Shown piece by piece: positions 44,501 to 53,766 of a stretch of 64,000 nt of DNA (the stretch's first letter is position 1; every line of letters starts with the position of its first letter). The translations under genes were made by a program, and so were the position numbers. The stretch lies in contig CAZQSZ010000001.1 of NCBI GenBank assembly GCA_964596345.1, forward strand, positions 898,604-962,603, written 5' to 3'. The notes under the pieces are model-generated. The model saw only the letters and a program-made list of their open reading frames with translations. It searched no databases and had not been told where the DNA came from. Source of the stretch: CADEDV01 sp964596345. GTDB taxonomy: Bacteria; Bacteroidota; Bacteroidia; Chitinophagales; Chitinophagaceae.

Positions 44501-45682
44501 TTTAATGTTTTAGCAAATGCTTTCAAGTTTACCCCAAATGGAGGGAGTGTCAGTGTAAGCATTGATAAAAATAGTGACGGCGGTTGCAGGATAATAATTA
44601 AGGATACAGGCAGGGGTATTCCGGCTGGTGATCTGGATAAGATATTTGACCGCTTTTACAGGGGTAAGGAAAACGATGCTGCTACAATTTCAGGAACAGG
44701 TATAGGCCTGTCTTTTGTTAAGGAACTTACTCAATTACACGGAGGTGCAATCACTGCAGAAAGTGATGGGGTAAGTGGCAGCTCATTTAAAATTATTTTA
44801 CCTCCTGCTGAAAATACAGAAATGAATAGAAGCAGTGTATTTGATCCTGCACATCTCGTTGAGAACAAAGATGACGAAATTATAAAATCAGTTACTATGC
44901 AAATGGAAAATGAACAGTTGCCCCAGGAACCGCAACAGGCAATTATACTGGTAGTGGAAGATGATGCAGATATTCTGGAGTATGTGTCAGATATCTTGTC
45001 GCCATCTTTTAAAGTAATAACGGCCGTTAATGGTAAAGAAGGTATTGAAAAAGCATTGGAAATAATTCCGGATGTGATTGTAAGTGATATAATGATGCCC
45101 GAGGTTGACGGTATAGAACTGTGCAGAACAATAAAATCGCATAAGGATACTTCGCATATTCCAATAATACTTCTTACCGCCTTAACGGATATGTCGCACC
45201 ATGTCCAGGGTATACGGGAAGGGGCTGATGTGTATTTGCCCAAACCGTTTAACTCACAGTTACTCCTGGTGCACCTACATAATCTCATTACCTCCCGTAA
45301 TAAACTGAAGGAATTGTATGCAAGGAAGGTTTTTTTGGGCTCCGGGAATTTTGAGATTCAGTCTTTTGAAGAGGAGTTTTTATTTAAAGTAATGAAGCTG
45401 GTGGAAGATAATATTCCCAACACTAATTTTAGCAGTGATGAACTGGCCGGGCTGATGTATATGAGCAGGTCCACTTTTTACAGGAAATTGAAAGCAGTAA
45501 CAGGCATGTCGGGGAATGAGTTTATACGGACTGCCCGGCTTAACTATGCTGTAAAATTACTGGAGAGTGGAAAATACTCTGTAACCGATGCAGCCTATGA
45601 ATCAGGTTTCAATGATATAAAATATTTCAGAAAGCGTTTCCAGGACCAATTTGGTGTTTCACCCTCTGATTATAAAAAGTGA
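41582..45682 (+). CDS. Hybrid two-component system regulator (HTCS) of the PUL
   Basis: A 1366-residue one-protein signalling system. It has a signal/anchor sequence (about 1-27) and two seven-bladed reg_prop propellers (about 30-690; blade motifs such as GFIWFGTRGGLHRFDG and GLLWVGTDGAGVF). These are followed by a Y_Y_Y domain (about 715-785), a transmembrane helix (about 795-818) and a HisKA domain with NISHEFRTP (His862). Then come an HATPase (about 965-1075), a receiver with phospho-acceptor Asp1169 in VIVSDIMMPEVDG and a C-terminal AraC HTH (about 1265-1366). It would sense an oligosaccharide in the periplasm and activate the PUL. A stop directly precedes the TTG at 41582 and no early ATG exists, so a TTG start is likely. 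Confidence 0.95.
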   Translation: MIALSFRFKKYTCLFFLLGAAMAGYTQQPVSFIHISDQLVNNEVTSIIQDKKGFIWFGTRGGLHRFDGYEMKLLKNDFSKANNLLSQSVEVLQNGKKNIVWVGTKSGGLSSYDLTTGRITNFVNNAVGNTGFNADYILSLLDTDSEKLLIGTWKGFQYLDKTTGKFKVLNSTWKTFDIHPDGNKGYWLATNSGLRHLNMELVNDQAFDFGMPGINVSSIVTDKQNNCLWLGTWDKGLIKFNPGTKEFQFFRHQANNNRSISSNNAYRLHLDSKGILWIGTWGGGLNRFDRTTGLAEKMDLSIPGIFTNDNQIILTIQEDPSGLLWVGTDGAGVFKMDLNPKKFFNIGYKSNVFGGTTHVLSVYTDPFHKLWLSTKGGGIHYSADWKNFSQLEITAADDLNMQTAPYESRAFLQDGGDLWVATNKGLIRVKNNKTVTGQHEVFVPDPKDPNSISGKKINTIVKDSSGRIWIGTQENGLSFISGFDKQNKPLFKNYLPAYGIKGALQNERVSSMLVDSKKRLWVGTYKGLHLYDPVNDNFRFYIQTDELDHSISNNTILCLAEDRFGNIWAGTQYGLNKISAVEDDKLNVAIYTTKEGLPNDYIHAVIPDNKGNIWASTNKGIIRISGKDKSMAVFDKRDGIQSDMFSENAFYKSSQNQFFFGGVEGLTYFNPDSITINRFSPPVYFTNLRINNKPFEFGQHTGDSVLLDRPFYEMQNITLTYRENILAIEFAALDFRAPDKNEYMYMLEGFNEDWVYAGNNRLVSFTNLNPGTYYLKVKATNSDKIWGEVPHALQIKILPPPWKTWWAYTIYIALFIFLLWLTRYFGLKQAGLRNQLALTRLARQQENELADFKERLFTNISHEFRTPLTLILGPIDDLLHRKGTDTIIEKSLRLVQKQSKRMLRMVNQLLDYQKAEAGSLRLVVQPGEIVSFCREIFNGFIDEAERRKINYTFTTREKFFSFSFDHNKLEIILFNVLANAFKFTPNGGSVSVSIDKNSDGGCRIIIKDTGRGIPAGDLDKIFDRFYRGKENDAATISGTGIGLSFVKELTQLHGGAITAESDGVSGSSFKIILPPAENTEMNRSSVFDPAHLVENKDDEIIKSVTMQMENEQLPQEPQQAIILVVEDDADILEYVSDILSPSFKVITAVNGKEGIEKALEIIPDVIVSDIMMPEVDGIELCRTIKSHKDTSHIPIILLTALTDMSHHVQGIREGADVYLPKPFNSQLLLVHLHNLITSRNKLKELYARKVFLGSGNFEIQSFEEEFLFKVMKLVEDNIPNTNFSSDELAGLMYMSRSTFYRKLKAVTGMSGNEFIRTARLNYAVKLLESGKYSVTDAAYESGFNDIKYFRKRFQDQFGVSPSDYKK

Positions 45683-45728
45683 TGGCGATGACGGTTTTAT
45701 ATTGCTTTGAAGAATAATTTACGACAAT

Positions 45729-45748
45729 TTTATCCCCCTTTTTTGAAA
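45729..45748 (+). promoter_or_regulatory. PUL motif upstream of the third sulfatase
   Basis: TTTATCCCCC-TTTTTTGAAA, 105-124 nt before the start at 45853. It shares 19 of 20 bases with the site at 36712. A TACTTTAG element about 25 nt downstream is a candidate -7 region. Confidence 0.5.
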
Positions 45749-45852
45749 AGGTAAAAACTCATCAATCCTTTACTTTAGTTGATTACAATGGTGATTTATA
45801 GCTGAACCGTTATTCAGCTATATCCCACCTTGGATACTAGAAATAATTTACG

Positions 45853-47352
45853 ATGAGCAGTAATGTACATAAACTCCTGGTATGTTTTATTATACTTCTG
45901 CCCTATGTGGGCGTAGTAAATGCACAGCAAAACGGCGGAAAGCCTAATATCATTGTCATCCTTGCAGATGACCTTGGCTGGAAAGATCTTGGTTGTTATG
46001 GCAGCAGTTTTTATGAAACACCCCACCTGGATAAGCTGGCAGCTTCCGGAATCAAATTTACTCAGGCCTATTCTACCAGCCCGGTTTGCAGCCCGACAAG
46101 AGCCAGCATATTGACAGGAAAATATCCCACTAAAACAGGTATTACAGACTGGATAAAGGGACGTCAGGAAAATGGAAAGGCAAGGGAGTTTGAAAAACTG
46201 GTTACACCTGCTACGGCTTACCAGTTGTCTTTGAATGAGAATACCATCAGCGAATATGCATTGGCAAACAACTACACCACTTTCTTTGCCGGCAAATGGC
46301 ATTTGGGGGAGGAAGAGAAATACTGGCCAATGGCTCAGGGATTTTTAAACAATACCGGCGGCTGGGGTGCTGGATCACCGACCGGGAAAAGAAATGATAC
46401 GACAGGTGGTTTTTTTCCGCCCTACAAAAATCCCACTTTAACCGATGGGCCTGCGGGGGAGTATCTCACAGACAGGCTTACCAATGAATGCCTGAAATTT
46501 ATTGAGCAAAAGAAAAACGCTCCCTTTTTTTTATTTTATTCGTTGTATGCTGTGCATAATCCTATGCAGGCTCCAGCGGAACTTATTTATAAGTATAAGT
46601 TAAAAAGTAAACGCTTTAGTGCTGGCAATCCAGCCCGGTTTGACAGCAGCGAAGCATGGATGCGGTTTGAGCCCGGCTGGAAGAACCGGCTGGTACAGGA
46701 CAACCCTGTTTATGCAGCAATGATAGAAAACATGGATTGGAATATTGGTCGCTTGATCAGCAAGCTTGAGGAATTACAACTGCTTGAAAACACAGTGATC
46801 ATCTTTACATCTGATAATGGTGGATTAAGTACAGCAGAAGGAAGTCCCACTTCTAACATTCCGCTGAGGGGTGGTAAAGGCTGGTTATATGAAGGGGGTA
46901 TCAGGGTGCCTTTAATTTTATACTGGAAAGGGATAGCCGATGCTGGAACTGTTTCTGATTTATCCGTACATTCTGCAGATATATTTCCGACACTCGCCGG
47001 TATTATTAATAAGGAGTATCAAAAAACGGGTGATATTGACGGGGATAACATATTTCAAATGATAAAGGAGTACCAGCGCTATAAAGACAGAGTTATTATC
47101 TGGGATTACCCGCATTATAGTAACCAGGGAGGAAAGCCCGGGGCTGCCATACGCCAGGGAAAGTGGAAACTGATTTATTCTTTTGAAGATAACAGTACCG
47201 AATTATTCAACCTTGAAACCGACATCCGTGAACAGAATAATATTGCAGCCGATTACAAAGCAAAGAGCCGGGCACTACGGAAAAAGCTACTGGGGTGGTT
47301 AAAGCAGTACGGGGAAGAAAGATTCAGGCTAAACCCCGGCTATCATCCCTGA
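45853..47352 (+). CDS. S1-family sulfatase (third of four)
   Basis: A 499-residue exported sulfatase with a signal peptide (about 1-24). The formylglycine motif is CSPTR with Cys79. Metal residues lie in VILADDLGWKDLG and FTSDNGGLSTAEG. GKWHLGEEEKYWP and the inserted AWMRFEPGWKNRLVQDNP distinguish it from the first two sulfatases, so a different subfamily and sulfate position are likely. It is a single-gene unit between HTCS and susC with its own PUL motif. The stop overlaps a small hairpin (GATTTGTT/AACAAATC, 47351-47369). Confidence 0.94.
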   Translation: MSSNVHKLLVCFIILLPYVGVVNAQQNGGKPNIIVILADDLGWKDLGCYGSSFYETPHLDKLAASGIKFTQAYSTSPVCSPTRASILTGKYPTKTGITDWIKGRQENGKAREFEKLVTPATAYQLSLNENTISEYALANNYTTFFAGKWHLGEEEKYWPMAQGFLNNTGGWGAGSPTGKRNDTTGGFFPPYKNPTLTDGPAGEYLTDRLTNECLKFIEQKKNAPFFLFYSLYAVHNPMQAPAELIYKYKLKSKRFSAGNPARFDSSEAWMRFEPGWKNRLVQDNPVYAAMIENMDWNIGRLISKLEELQLLENTVIIFTSDNGGLSTAEGSPTSNIPLRGGKGWLYEGGIRVPLILYWKGIADAGTVSDLSVHSADIFPTLAGIINKEYQKTGDIDGDNIFQMIKEYQRYKDRVIIWDYPHYSNQGGKPGAAIRQGKWKLIYSFEDNSTELFNLETDIREQNNIAADYKAKSRALRKKLLGWLKQYGEERFRLNPGYHP

Positions 47353-47522
47353 TTTGTTCAAAACAAATCCTGGTTATTGAAAACAAGCCCTTTAAACTGC
47401 CACCCGGACACCAACTTCCTGAACTTCTTCAGTTTTGCCTCTTTTTCAACCGAAGGGAGTATTTTTTGTTTAGCAAACAGGCTGTCGTTTTTCCAGTAGT
47501 TTCCACAAACCGGGCTGACTAA

Positions 47523-47540
47523 TTTGTACCTTTTTTTTGA
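47523..47540 (+). promoter_or_regulatory. PUL motif upstream of susC
   Basis: TTTGTACC-TTTTTTTTGA, 78-95 nt before the susC start. It combines the TTTGTACC core of the GH16 and galK sites with the T-run of the sites at 36712 and 45729. A TATACCTTAT element lies about 30 nt downstream. Confidence 0.5.
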
Positions 47541-47617
47541 GAAATCTATATACCCTGCAGCAATTTATTTATACCTTATTTAGGGTTGTAAAAAATAACT
47601 AAACCAAAATTTAAACG

Positions 47618-50600
47618 ATGCTTGCATTAACCAAACGACTGCCGGCAAAACCTGGGTTGCTTTTATTCCTGCTTTTAGTGATAGGATTCCAGGTTTTTTC
47701 TCAAAACATTACCATAAAGGGAACGGTTATCAATGCAAGTGACAGCACCCCGGTTGCGGGAGCTTCGGTCACTGATTTGAAAACCAAAAAAGGGATCTCA
47801 ACAAACGACAAAGGCGCATTCAGTTTTCAGACAAGTACGAAAAACCCTGTCATTATGATCAGCAGGGTAGATTTTCAAAGTACCACAGTTGTTTGGAGTG
47901 GCGAACCGGTTGTAATTAAGCTGGAACCGGTTAATTCTGCACTGCAGGATGTGGTGGTGGTGGGTTATGGCACACAGAAAAAGATCAACCAAACCGGGTC
48001 TGCACAAACAGTTACTTTCGGCGATGCAGTTAACCAGCCGGTAACTAACAGCGGCCAGTTGATGTATGGACGATTTAGCGGTGTGCAGTTAACTCAGGCA
48101 AGCGGATTACCTGGGACAGATCAATCCAATGTGGTTATTCGCGGGATAGGCACTTTTGCCAGCACCAATCCGCTGGTGGTAATTGATAATATTCAGTATG
48201 ATGGTATGGATGTGTTCAATAACCTTTCTCCTGCTGATATTGAAAGTATATCTGTTTTAAAAGACGCCTCTTCCATATCCATATATGGTGCAAGGGGTGC
48301 CAACGGTGTAATCGTTGTTACCACTAAAAAAGGAAAGGCCGGCGGGATGAGTATTGTTTATAATTCCTATGTAGGGTTTCAGGATGTTACGGTGATACCT
48401 CAGTATGCCGATGCTCCCCTGTATGCGGTTTTGAAGAACGAAAGGGATAAGAATGCAAATGGTGCTAACGCTCCCCTGCGCTATACGGATGCGGAAATTC
48501 AATCTATTATAGATGGAACTGACCCGGACAGGTATACCAATACCAAATGGTCTGATGTGATATTAAAAACGGCATCCATTCAAAATCATAACCTGGCAAT
48601 TTCAGGAGGTAATGATAAGACGACTTTCAGGGTATCCTTAGGGTATTTAAGCCAGGGAGCCATTGTGGAGGGTAAATTCAAGAACAACCGTTATAACCTG
48701 GGACTAAACATCAATTCAAAAGTTGCCAATTGGCTAACGCTTTCCAGTGTTACCAATGCTTTCTGGTCAAGGTTTACAGGGCCAACAGGCGGGCCGGGTG
48801 CCATTACCGGAGAAACAGGGATCATTAACCAGTTTCAGCGTTCAGCGCCTACAGTGCCTGTCTATTATTCAAATGGTGAGTATGGAGTGGTTGACGGATC
48901 TTATTTGAAAGTTAATGCAAGTTTTCCTATCACGCATCCCCTCAGGAAAGGTTTCCTGGGTGATTATGTGAGTGATAGGATAAACCTGGCAGAACGAATT
49001 GGGTTGAAAGTTCAATTCAATAAAAATTTCTCCTTTGAATCCGGCCTGAGTGCAAATATTACTTTCGACAATATCTCCAATTTCAGTCCTACTGATTTTA
49101 CGTATGACTGGGCCGGCAATCTTGTAGGCCAAACCCCGGTAAATACATTGACGAATACAGCTGCGTTTAGCTATCGGTTATTGAATGAAAGTATCTTCAG
49201 GTTTGGAAAAGTGTTTGCTAAAAAGCATGATGTCTCTGCCTTGTTCGGGCACTCTGCTATTTATAACCGTAATGATGGATTCAGTGGTTCCCTTTCAGGA
49301 TTTCCATCCAATCTACTACAGGAGTTTGATGCCGGCGGGGTATTAAATCCAAGTGTTTCGGGTAGTGCCAATGAAGAGTCATTGCAATCATTTTTTACCA
49401 GGGTGAATTATATATTTAACCGCAAGTACCTTTTTGAATTTAATTTAAGAAATGATGCTTCCTCCAAGTTTGCCAATTTATACCGCAAAGGTACTTTCCC
49501 TTCGGCTTCAGTTGGCTGGCGTATAGGTGATGAGCTCTTCCTGAAAAATGTAAAATGGCTGTCTGAACTGAAAGTAAGAGGTAGTTGGGGCTTAAGCGGT
49601 AATGACCAAATACCCAGGTATGGATTTTCACAAAATTACAATGCAGGGTTAGATTATACACTTGGCACCGGTACCGTAGTACCAGCGGTCGCCATTACCA
49701 GCCTGGCCAATCCGTTTTTGGCATGGGAAACAGCTGAACAATATGATATTGGACTTGACGCCGGATTTTTCAGAAATAAACTAACCCTGGTTCTGGATTA
49801 TTTTAACCGTAAAACCCGGGATATATTATATACTAATTTTCCTTTGCCACCCAGTTTAGGTGTTACCAACCTGATTGCCAGGAATTCGGCAAGTATGGAA
49901 AACAAAGGACTGGAAGTGGAATTGAATTACCGGAACAAGCATAGAAATTTTACATACAATATTGGAGGTAGTGTAACCTACAATATCTCTAATAAAGTGA
50001 TCAGCCTGGGAAATGATGCCTCACCAACCATTAGTGCGCAAAGTGTAATCAGGCAGGGACAACCTTTCCAGGCCTATTTTGGCTACCAGGTAATAGGTGT
50101 TTTCCAAACAATGGATGAAATAAACAATTCGCCCCGTCAGTTTGGTAGTGTAAATACCCGTCCCGGTGATTTTAAATACGCCGATATTACCGGTCCCGAT
50201 GGCAAACCCGACGGTATAGTTGACAACAGGGACCGCACGATGATTGGCGACCCCAACCCTGAATTCATTTATAACTTCAGGAGCAACTTTACGCTGGGCA
50301 ATATGGATTTTACCATGATGTTTGAAGGAATTGGTAATATCGACCGGATTTTAATGGCCAATGGCCAGCTACCCATGGAAGGAGACAGAAACAATGTACT
50401 CAGTTATTGGGTAAACAGGTGGACCCCGGAAAACCCTGGTACTAAACTACCCCGTTTAGGTGGTCAGAACAATCAACTGGTTTCCAGTTTTTACGTACAG
50501 GATGCATCCTACCTGCGCATGAAAAACCTTGAAATAGGATACACCTTCCCCGAAAAAGTGAGCAGGAAAGCAATGCTTTCAAAGTTCAGGATCTATGTGA

Positions 50601-50728
50601 GTGGACAGAATATTGTAACATTTACAAAGATGGAGAATTTTGATCCTGAAAGGGCAAGGGGCACCAATACAGACCAGTTGACACCGCTCTATAAAATATA
50701 CACTGTTGGCTTAAACGCTAAATTTTAA
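47618..50728 (+). CDS. SusC/RagA TonB-dependent outer-membrane importer
   Basis: A 1036-residue outer-membrane transporter. It has a signal peptide (about 1-29), a carboxypeptidase-D-like regulatory domain (about 30-110, ITIKGTVINASDSTPVAGASV), a plug domain (about 115-235, DVVVVGYGTQKK, VVIRGIGTF, SISIYGARGANGVIVVTTKKG) and a 22-strand barrel. It imports oligosaccharides captured by SusD, driven by TonB. The SusD gene starts 4 nt after the stop. The product is of standard length. It lacks an N-terminal signalling (STN) domain, so it is not coupled to an anti-sigma factor, in agreement with control by the HTCS. Confidence 0.97.
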   Translation: MLALTKRLPAKPGLLLFLLLVIGFQVFSQNITIKGTVINASDSTPVAGASVTDLKTKKGISTNDKGAFSFQTSTKNPVIMISRVDFQSTTVVWSGEPVVIKLEPVNSALQDVVVVGYGTQKKINQTGSAQTVTFGDAVNQPVTNSGQLMYGRFSGVQLTQASGLPGTDQSNVVIRGIGTFASTNPLVVIDNIQYDGMDVFNNLSPADIESISVLKDASSISIYGARGANGVIVVTTKKGKAGGMSIVYNSYVGFQDVTVIPQYADAPLYAVLKNERDKNANGANAPLRYTDAEIQSIIDGTDPDRYTNTKWSDVILKTASIQNHNLAISGGNDKTTFRVSLGYLSQGAIVEGKFKNNRYNLGLNINSKVANWLTLSSVTNAFWSRFTGPTGGPGAITGETGIINQFQRSAPTVPVYYSNGEYGVVDGSYLKVNASFPITHPLRKGFLGDYVSDRINLAERIGLKVQFNKNFSFESGLSANITFDNISNFSPTDFTYDWAGNLVGQTPVNTLTNTAAFSYRLLNESIFRFGKVFAKKHDVSALFGHSAIYNRNDGFSGSLSGFPSNLLQEFDAGGVLNPSVSGSANEESLQSFFTRVNYIFNRKYLFEFNLRNDASSKFANLYRKGTFPSASVGWRIGDELFLKNVKWLSELKVRGSWGLSGNDQIPRYGFSQNYNAGLDYTLGTGTVVPAVAITSLANPFLAWETAEQYDIGLDAGFFRNKLTLVLDYFNRKTRDILYTNFPLPPSLGVTNLIARNSASMENKGLEVELNYRNKHRNFTYNIGGSVTYNISNKVISLGNDASPTISAQSVIRQGQPFQAYFGYQVIGVFQTMDEINNSPRQFGSVNTRPGDFKYADITGPDGKPDGIVDNRDRTMIGDPNPEFIYNFRSNFTLGNMDFTMMFEGIGNIDRILMANGQLPMEGDRNNVLSYWVNRWTPENPGTKLPRLGGQNNQLVSSFYVQDASYLRMKNLEIGYTFPEKVSRKAMLSKFRIYVSGQNIVTFTKMENFDPERARGTNTDQLTPLYKIYTVGLNAKF

Positions 50729-50732
50729 TGCA

Positions 50733-52289
50733 ATGAGAAATCTAGTAGTAATTCTTGGCATACTTGTTTTATCCGGTTGCTCAAAAGAGTTTACCGAAAA
50801 ATATTCACTCACTAATATCCCTGCGGAAAACTTTTGGAAGACTGAGCAGGATGCAATACTGGCTATTAATGCCATTTATGATGTATTACAAGACAGGCCT
50901 CTCTATAGCGGAAGCCTGAATGATGGTCCATCCGGGTTAACGCAATATGATGGCCTGGGTGATAATTGTTATAATAATTACAAGTTTGAAGGCCCGGGTA
51001 ATTTTATGGAAGGGAATATTACGCCGGCTCATTCATTATTTGCCGGGTTATGGGCTTCGTCTTACCGTGGAATTTTCAGGGCCAATGATGCGTTGGAAAA
51101 AATCCCTACTATCTCGGCTATTTCAGATGCAAAAAAAGCACAGTTGATGGCCCAGGTGTATTTTTTAAGAGGCCTGTTTTATTTCAACCTGGCTGTATAT
51201 TACCGCGAAGTACCCATTGTTTTAACAAACAGGGATATTAATGACAGGAATATCAAGAAAAATACGTACGCAGAAGTTTCGACACAAGTAGTAAAGGACC
51301 TTACAGATGCTATTGCCGGCCTTCCGGATTCATACCCGGCTGCACAATATGGCTATGCCACCCGTGGAGCCGCACTGGGTATACTGGCTCGCTTCCATTT
51401 GTATAATAATAATTACCAGGGAGTGCTGGACGCCACAGCAACGCTGCAAACGATGGGGTATACGTTACACAATAATTACGCACAACTTTTTACAGAGGCG
51501 GGTGAGCAAACCAAAGAAATAGTTTTCTCAGTTAGATTTTTGCAGGATGCACAGTCTAATAATGGAGAATTGTTTTCCGCGACTTTCCTGGGTGCACCAA
51601 GAATAAACATGCAACCTATGCCCAACCTGGTCAAAGATTATTATTGCACCGACGGAAAACCGATAACCACATCACCCTTGTATAATCCAGGTACCCCGGC
51701 CAATAATTCTCCGCAGAAACTCAACCGGGATCCACGTTTGCTGGCCTCAGTAATTTTCAGGAATGATATTTTTCTGACCGACCTTAACAGGGCGTTTACA
51801 GGTAATACCGCAACTGGTTATGGGCAAAAAAAATATATACGGAGCACTTCAGTATCCGCCAGCGGTATTCAGGCATTCAACCCGGGTGGCCAGGACTTCT
51901 ACGTTATCCGCTATGCAGATGTTTTGTTGATGAGAGCAGAAGCGCTGATTGAATTAAATCAACTTTCAGGTGCATACTCGTTAATAAACCAGGTAAGGGC
52001 CAGGGTGTCAATGCCAGGCATTGAAACTGCTGAAGGGCCTAACCGCACACAGGCACAGCTGAGAGATATTGTAAGACATGAAAGAAGAGTAGAACTGGCT
52101 TTTGAAGGGTTACGTTATTTTGATTTGAAAAGATGGGGATTGTTGCAGCAATCTTATAATTCAGCCATTGCTGATAATGTAGCGGGTTACCGGCCTGTTT
52201 TTCAATCCGGAAAGGCAGGCGTATTTCCAATACCGGAAAGTGAATTAAATGCCAATTGGACGATATGGCAAAACCCGGCCTGGCAATAA
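50733..52289 (+). CDS. SusD/RagB surface glycan-binding lipoprotein
   Basis: A 518-residue lipoprotein with the lipobox LSGC (Cys16). The helical TPR-like scaffold of SusD proteins is visible: ENFWKTEQDAILAINAIYD, AQVYFLRGLFYFNLAVYYREVPIV, YVIRYADVLLMRAEALIELN and RDIVRHERRVELAFEGLRYFDLKRWG, ending with FPIPESELNANW and QNPAW. It captures oligosaccharides over the SusC barrel. It is translationally close to susC (4-nt gap), and the pair ends at a strong terminator. Confidence 0.97.
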   Translation: MRNLVVILGILVLSGCSKEFTEKYSLTNIPAENFWKTEQDAILAINAIYDVLQDRPLYSGSLNDGPSGLTQYDGLGDNCYNNYKFEGPGNFMEGNITPAHSLFAGLWASSYRGIFRANDALEKIPTISAISDAKKAQLMAQVYFLRGLFYFNLAVYYREVPIVLTNRDINDRNIKKNTYAEVSTQVVKDLTDAIAGLPDSYPAAQYGYATRGAALGILARFHLYNNNYQGVLDATATLQTMGYTLHNNYAQLFTEAGEQTKEIVFSVRFLQDAQSNNGELFSATFLGAPRINMQPMPNLVKDYYCTDGKPITTSPLYNPGTPANNSPQKLNRDPRLLASVIFRNDIFLTDLNRAFTGNTATGYGQKKYIRSTSVSASGIQAFNPGGQDFYVIRYADVLLMRAEALIELNQLSGAYSLINQVRARVSMPGIETAEGPNRTQAQLRDIVRHERRVELAFEGLRYFDLKRWGLLQQSYNSAIADNVAGYRPVFQSGKAGVFPIPESELNANWTIWQNPAWQ

Positions 52290-52310
52290 AAAATAATAAG
52301 TAACAACAGA

Positions 52311-52345
52311 TCAATGGTGTCATTTTATGATGCCATTGATTTTTT
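52311..52345 (+). terminator. Rho-independent terminator after susD
   Basis: A long stem with outer arms TCAATGG/CCATTGA and a further paired TCAT/ATGA inside is followed by six T. It separates susCD from the galK operon. Confidence 0.87.
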
Positions 52346-52466
52346 GGAGCCAATACAACTTAAGTGGGGAGCTCTTTTACGCACATAAGATCTTCCCGGT
52401 TTGATTTATTCAGATCGTAACATCATTTCGTTTACCTGAATTATGCATTTTGTATCAGGGCAGGGT

Positions 52467-52492
52467 GGTACAAATGACACCCTTTTTGTACC
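52467..52492 (+). promoter_or_regulatory. Palindromic PUL motif upstream of galK
   Basis: GGTACAAA and TTTGTACC form a perfect 8-bp inverted repeat with a 10-nt spacer (52467-52474 and 52485-52492), 98 nt before galK. The right half equals the sites at 34290 and 47523. A symmetrical arrangement suits a dimeric regulator. The rest of the 301-bp gap shows no gene. Confidence 0.5.
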
Positions 52493-52590
52493 ATATTGTC
52501 ACCCGGGTAAAGCAAACTTTCATAATAAATTTATTCGTGGTAAAGAAAATGCGGTAAAACACATTTCATTTTTTAACAAAGCTGCCTGTC

Positions 52591-53766
52591 ATGTTGAAAG
52601 CTGGTACTGATATCGGGTCATCCTTTCGTAAACTATTTCCTGAAAGCGGGGATTTCATCATCGTTCGTTCACCCGGCCGTATCAATATTATTGGGGAGCA
52701 TACCGATTATAATGAGGGTTTTGTCCTGCCTGCCGCTATTGATAAAGCGGCCTATATCGCTATCTCGTTGCGGCAGGATGATGAAATTCACCTGGTGGCT
52801 TTGGACCTGAATGAAACTTTTTCTATCAAATTAACTGATCTAAAACCTATCGGCGATATCAACTGGCCCAACTACATACTTGGAAGTGCTGCCCAGTTCA
52901 TTAAAAGAGGAGTGAAGTTGCCCGGGTTCAATGCAGTCCTGACAAGTGATGTGCCAATGGGTGCAGGACTATCTTCTTCTGCAGCCGTGGAATGTGCTGC
53001 TGTTTTTGCATTGAATGAATTATTGCAGACCGGGCTCGACAGGCTTACCATGGTGCAAATGGCGCAGAAAGCCGAACATGAATTTGCCGGGGTGCTATGT
53101 GGTATCATGGATCAGTTTGCGTCAATGATGGGCAAGAAAGACTATGTCATAAAACTAGATTGCCGCTCGCTGGAGTATGAATATGTGCCTTTCAGGCTGG
53201 AGGGGATAAAAGTGCTGTTATTAAATACCAATGTAAAACATTCGCTGGCTTCATCAGAATATAATACAAGAAGAAAAGAATGTGAAACAGCTGTGGAGTG
53301 GGTAAGGGAAAATATACAAGGAGTAAATTCTTTGCGGTATGTAACTGAAGAAATGCTTGACAGCTATGTATTGCCAAAGGATAGGCTGATTGATAAACGC
53401 AGCCGTTTCGTAGTGCAGGAGATTGAAAGACTGGTTGAAGGCTGTAAAGATTTACAAAGAAATGATTTGGGGGCATTGGGTAAGAAAATGTTCGACACCC
53501 ACGACGGCTTAAGTAAGATGTATGGTGTAAGTTGTAAAGAACTGGACTGGCTGGTAGATAATGTCAGGAATAATACCAATGTCATTGGTGCAAGAATGAT
53601 GGGAGGAGGTTTTGGAGGGTGTACCATAAACCTCGTTAAAGAAGGGGCTATTGAGGAAATAGTTGCTGCTTTAAAACCGGCTTATGAACAGGAAATGAAT
53701 CTGCCATTGACCTGGTATGTTGCTTCTATTGAAAACGGAACAGAAATAATAGGTAGTTATGTTTGA
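52591..53766 (+). CDS. galK: Galactokinase
   Basis: A 391-residue GHMP kinase that phosphorylates galactose at C1, the entry step of the Leloir pathway. The galactokinase signature PGRINIIGEHTDYNEG, the ATP loop PMGAGLSSSAAVE and the third motif GARMMGGGFGGCTINL are intact. It opens a seven-gene string (galK, galT, galE, symporter, GH2, sulfatase, FGE-like) and overlaps galT by 8 nt. Its presence inside the PUL marks galactose as a main product of the glycan. Confidence 0.98.
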   Translation: MLKAGTDIGSSFRKLFPESGDFIIVRSPGRINIIGEHTDYNEGFVLPAAIDKAAYIAISLRQDDEIHLVALDLNETFSIKLTDLKPIGDINWPNYILGSAAQFIKRGVKLPGFNAVLTSDVPMGAGLSSSAAVECAAVFALNELLQTGLDRLTMVQMAQKAEHEFAGVLCGIMDQFASMMGKKDYVIKLDCRSLEYEYVPFRLEGIKVLLLNTNVKHSLASSEYNTRRKECETAVEWVRENIQGVNSLRYVTEEMLDSYVLPKDRLIDKRSRFVVQEIERLVEGCKDLQRNDLGALGKKMFDTHDGLSKMYGVSCKELDWLVDNVRNNTNVIGARMMGGGFGGCTINLVKEGAIEEIVAALKPAYEQEMNLPLTWYVASIENGTEIIGSYV

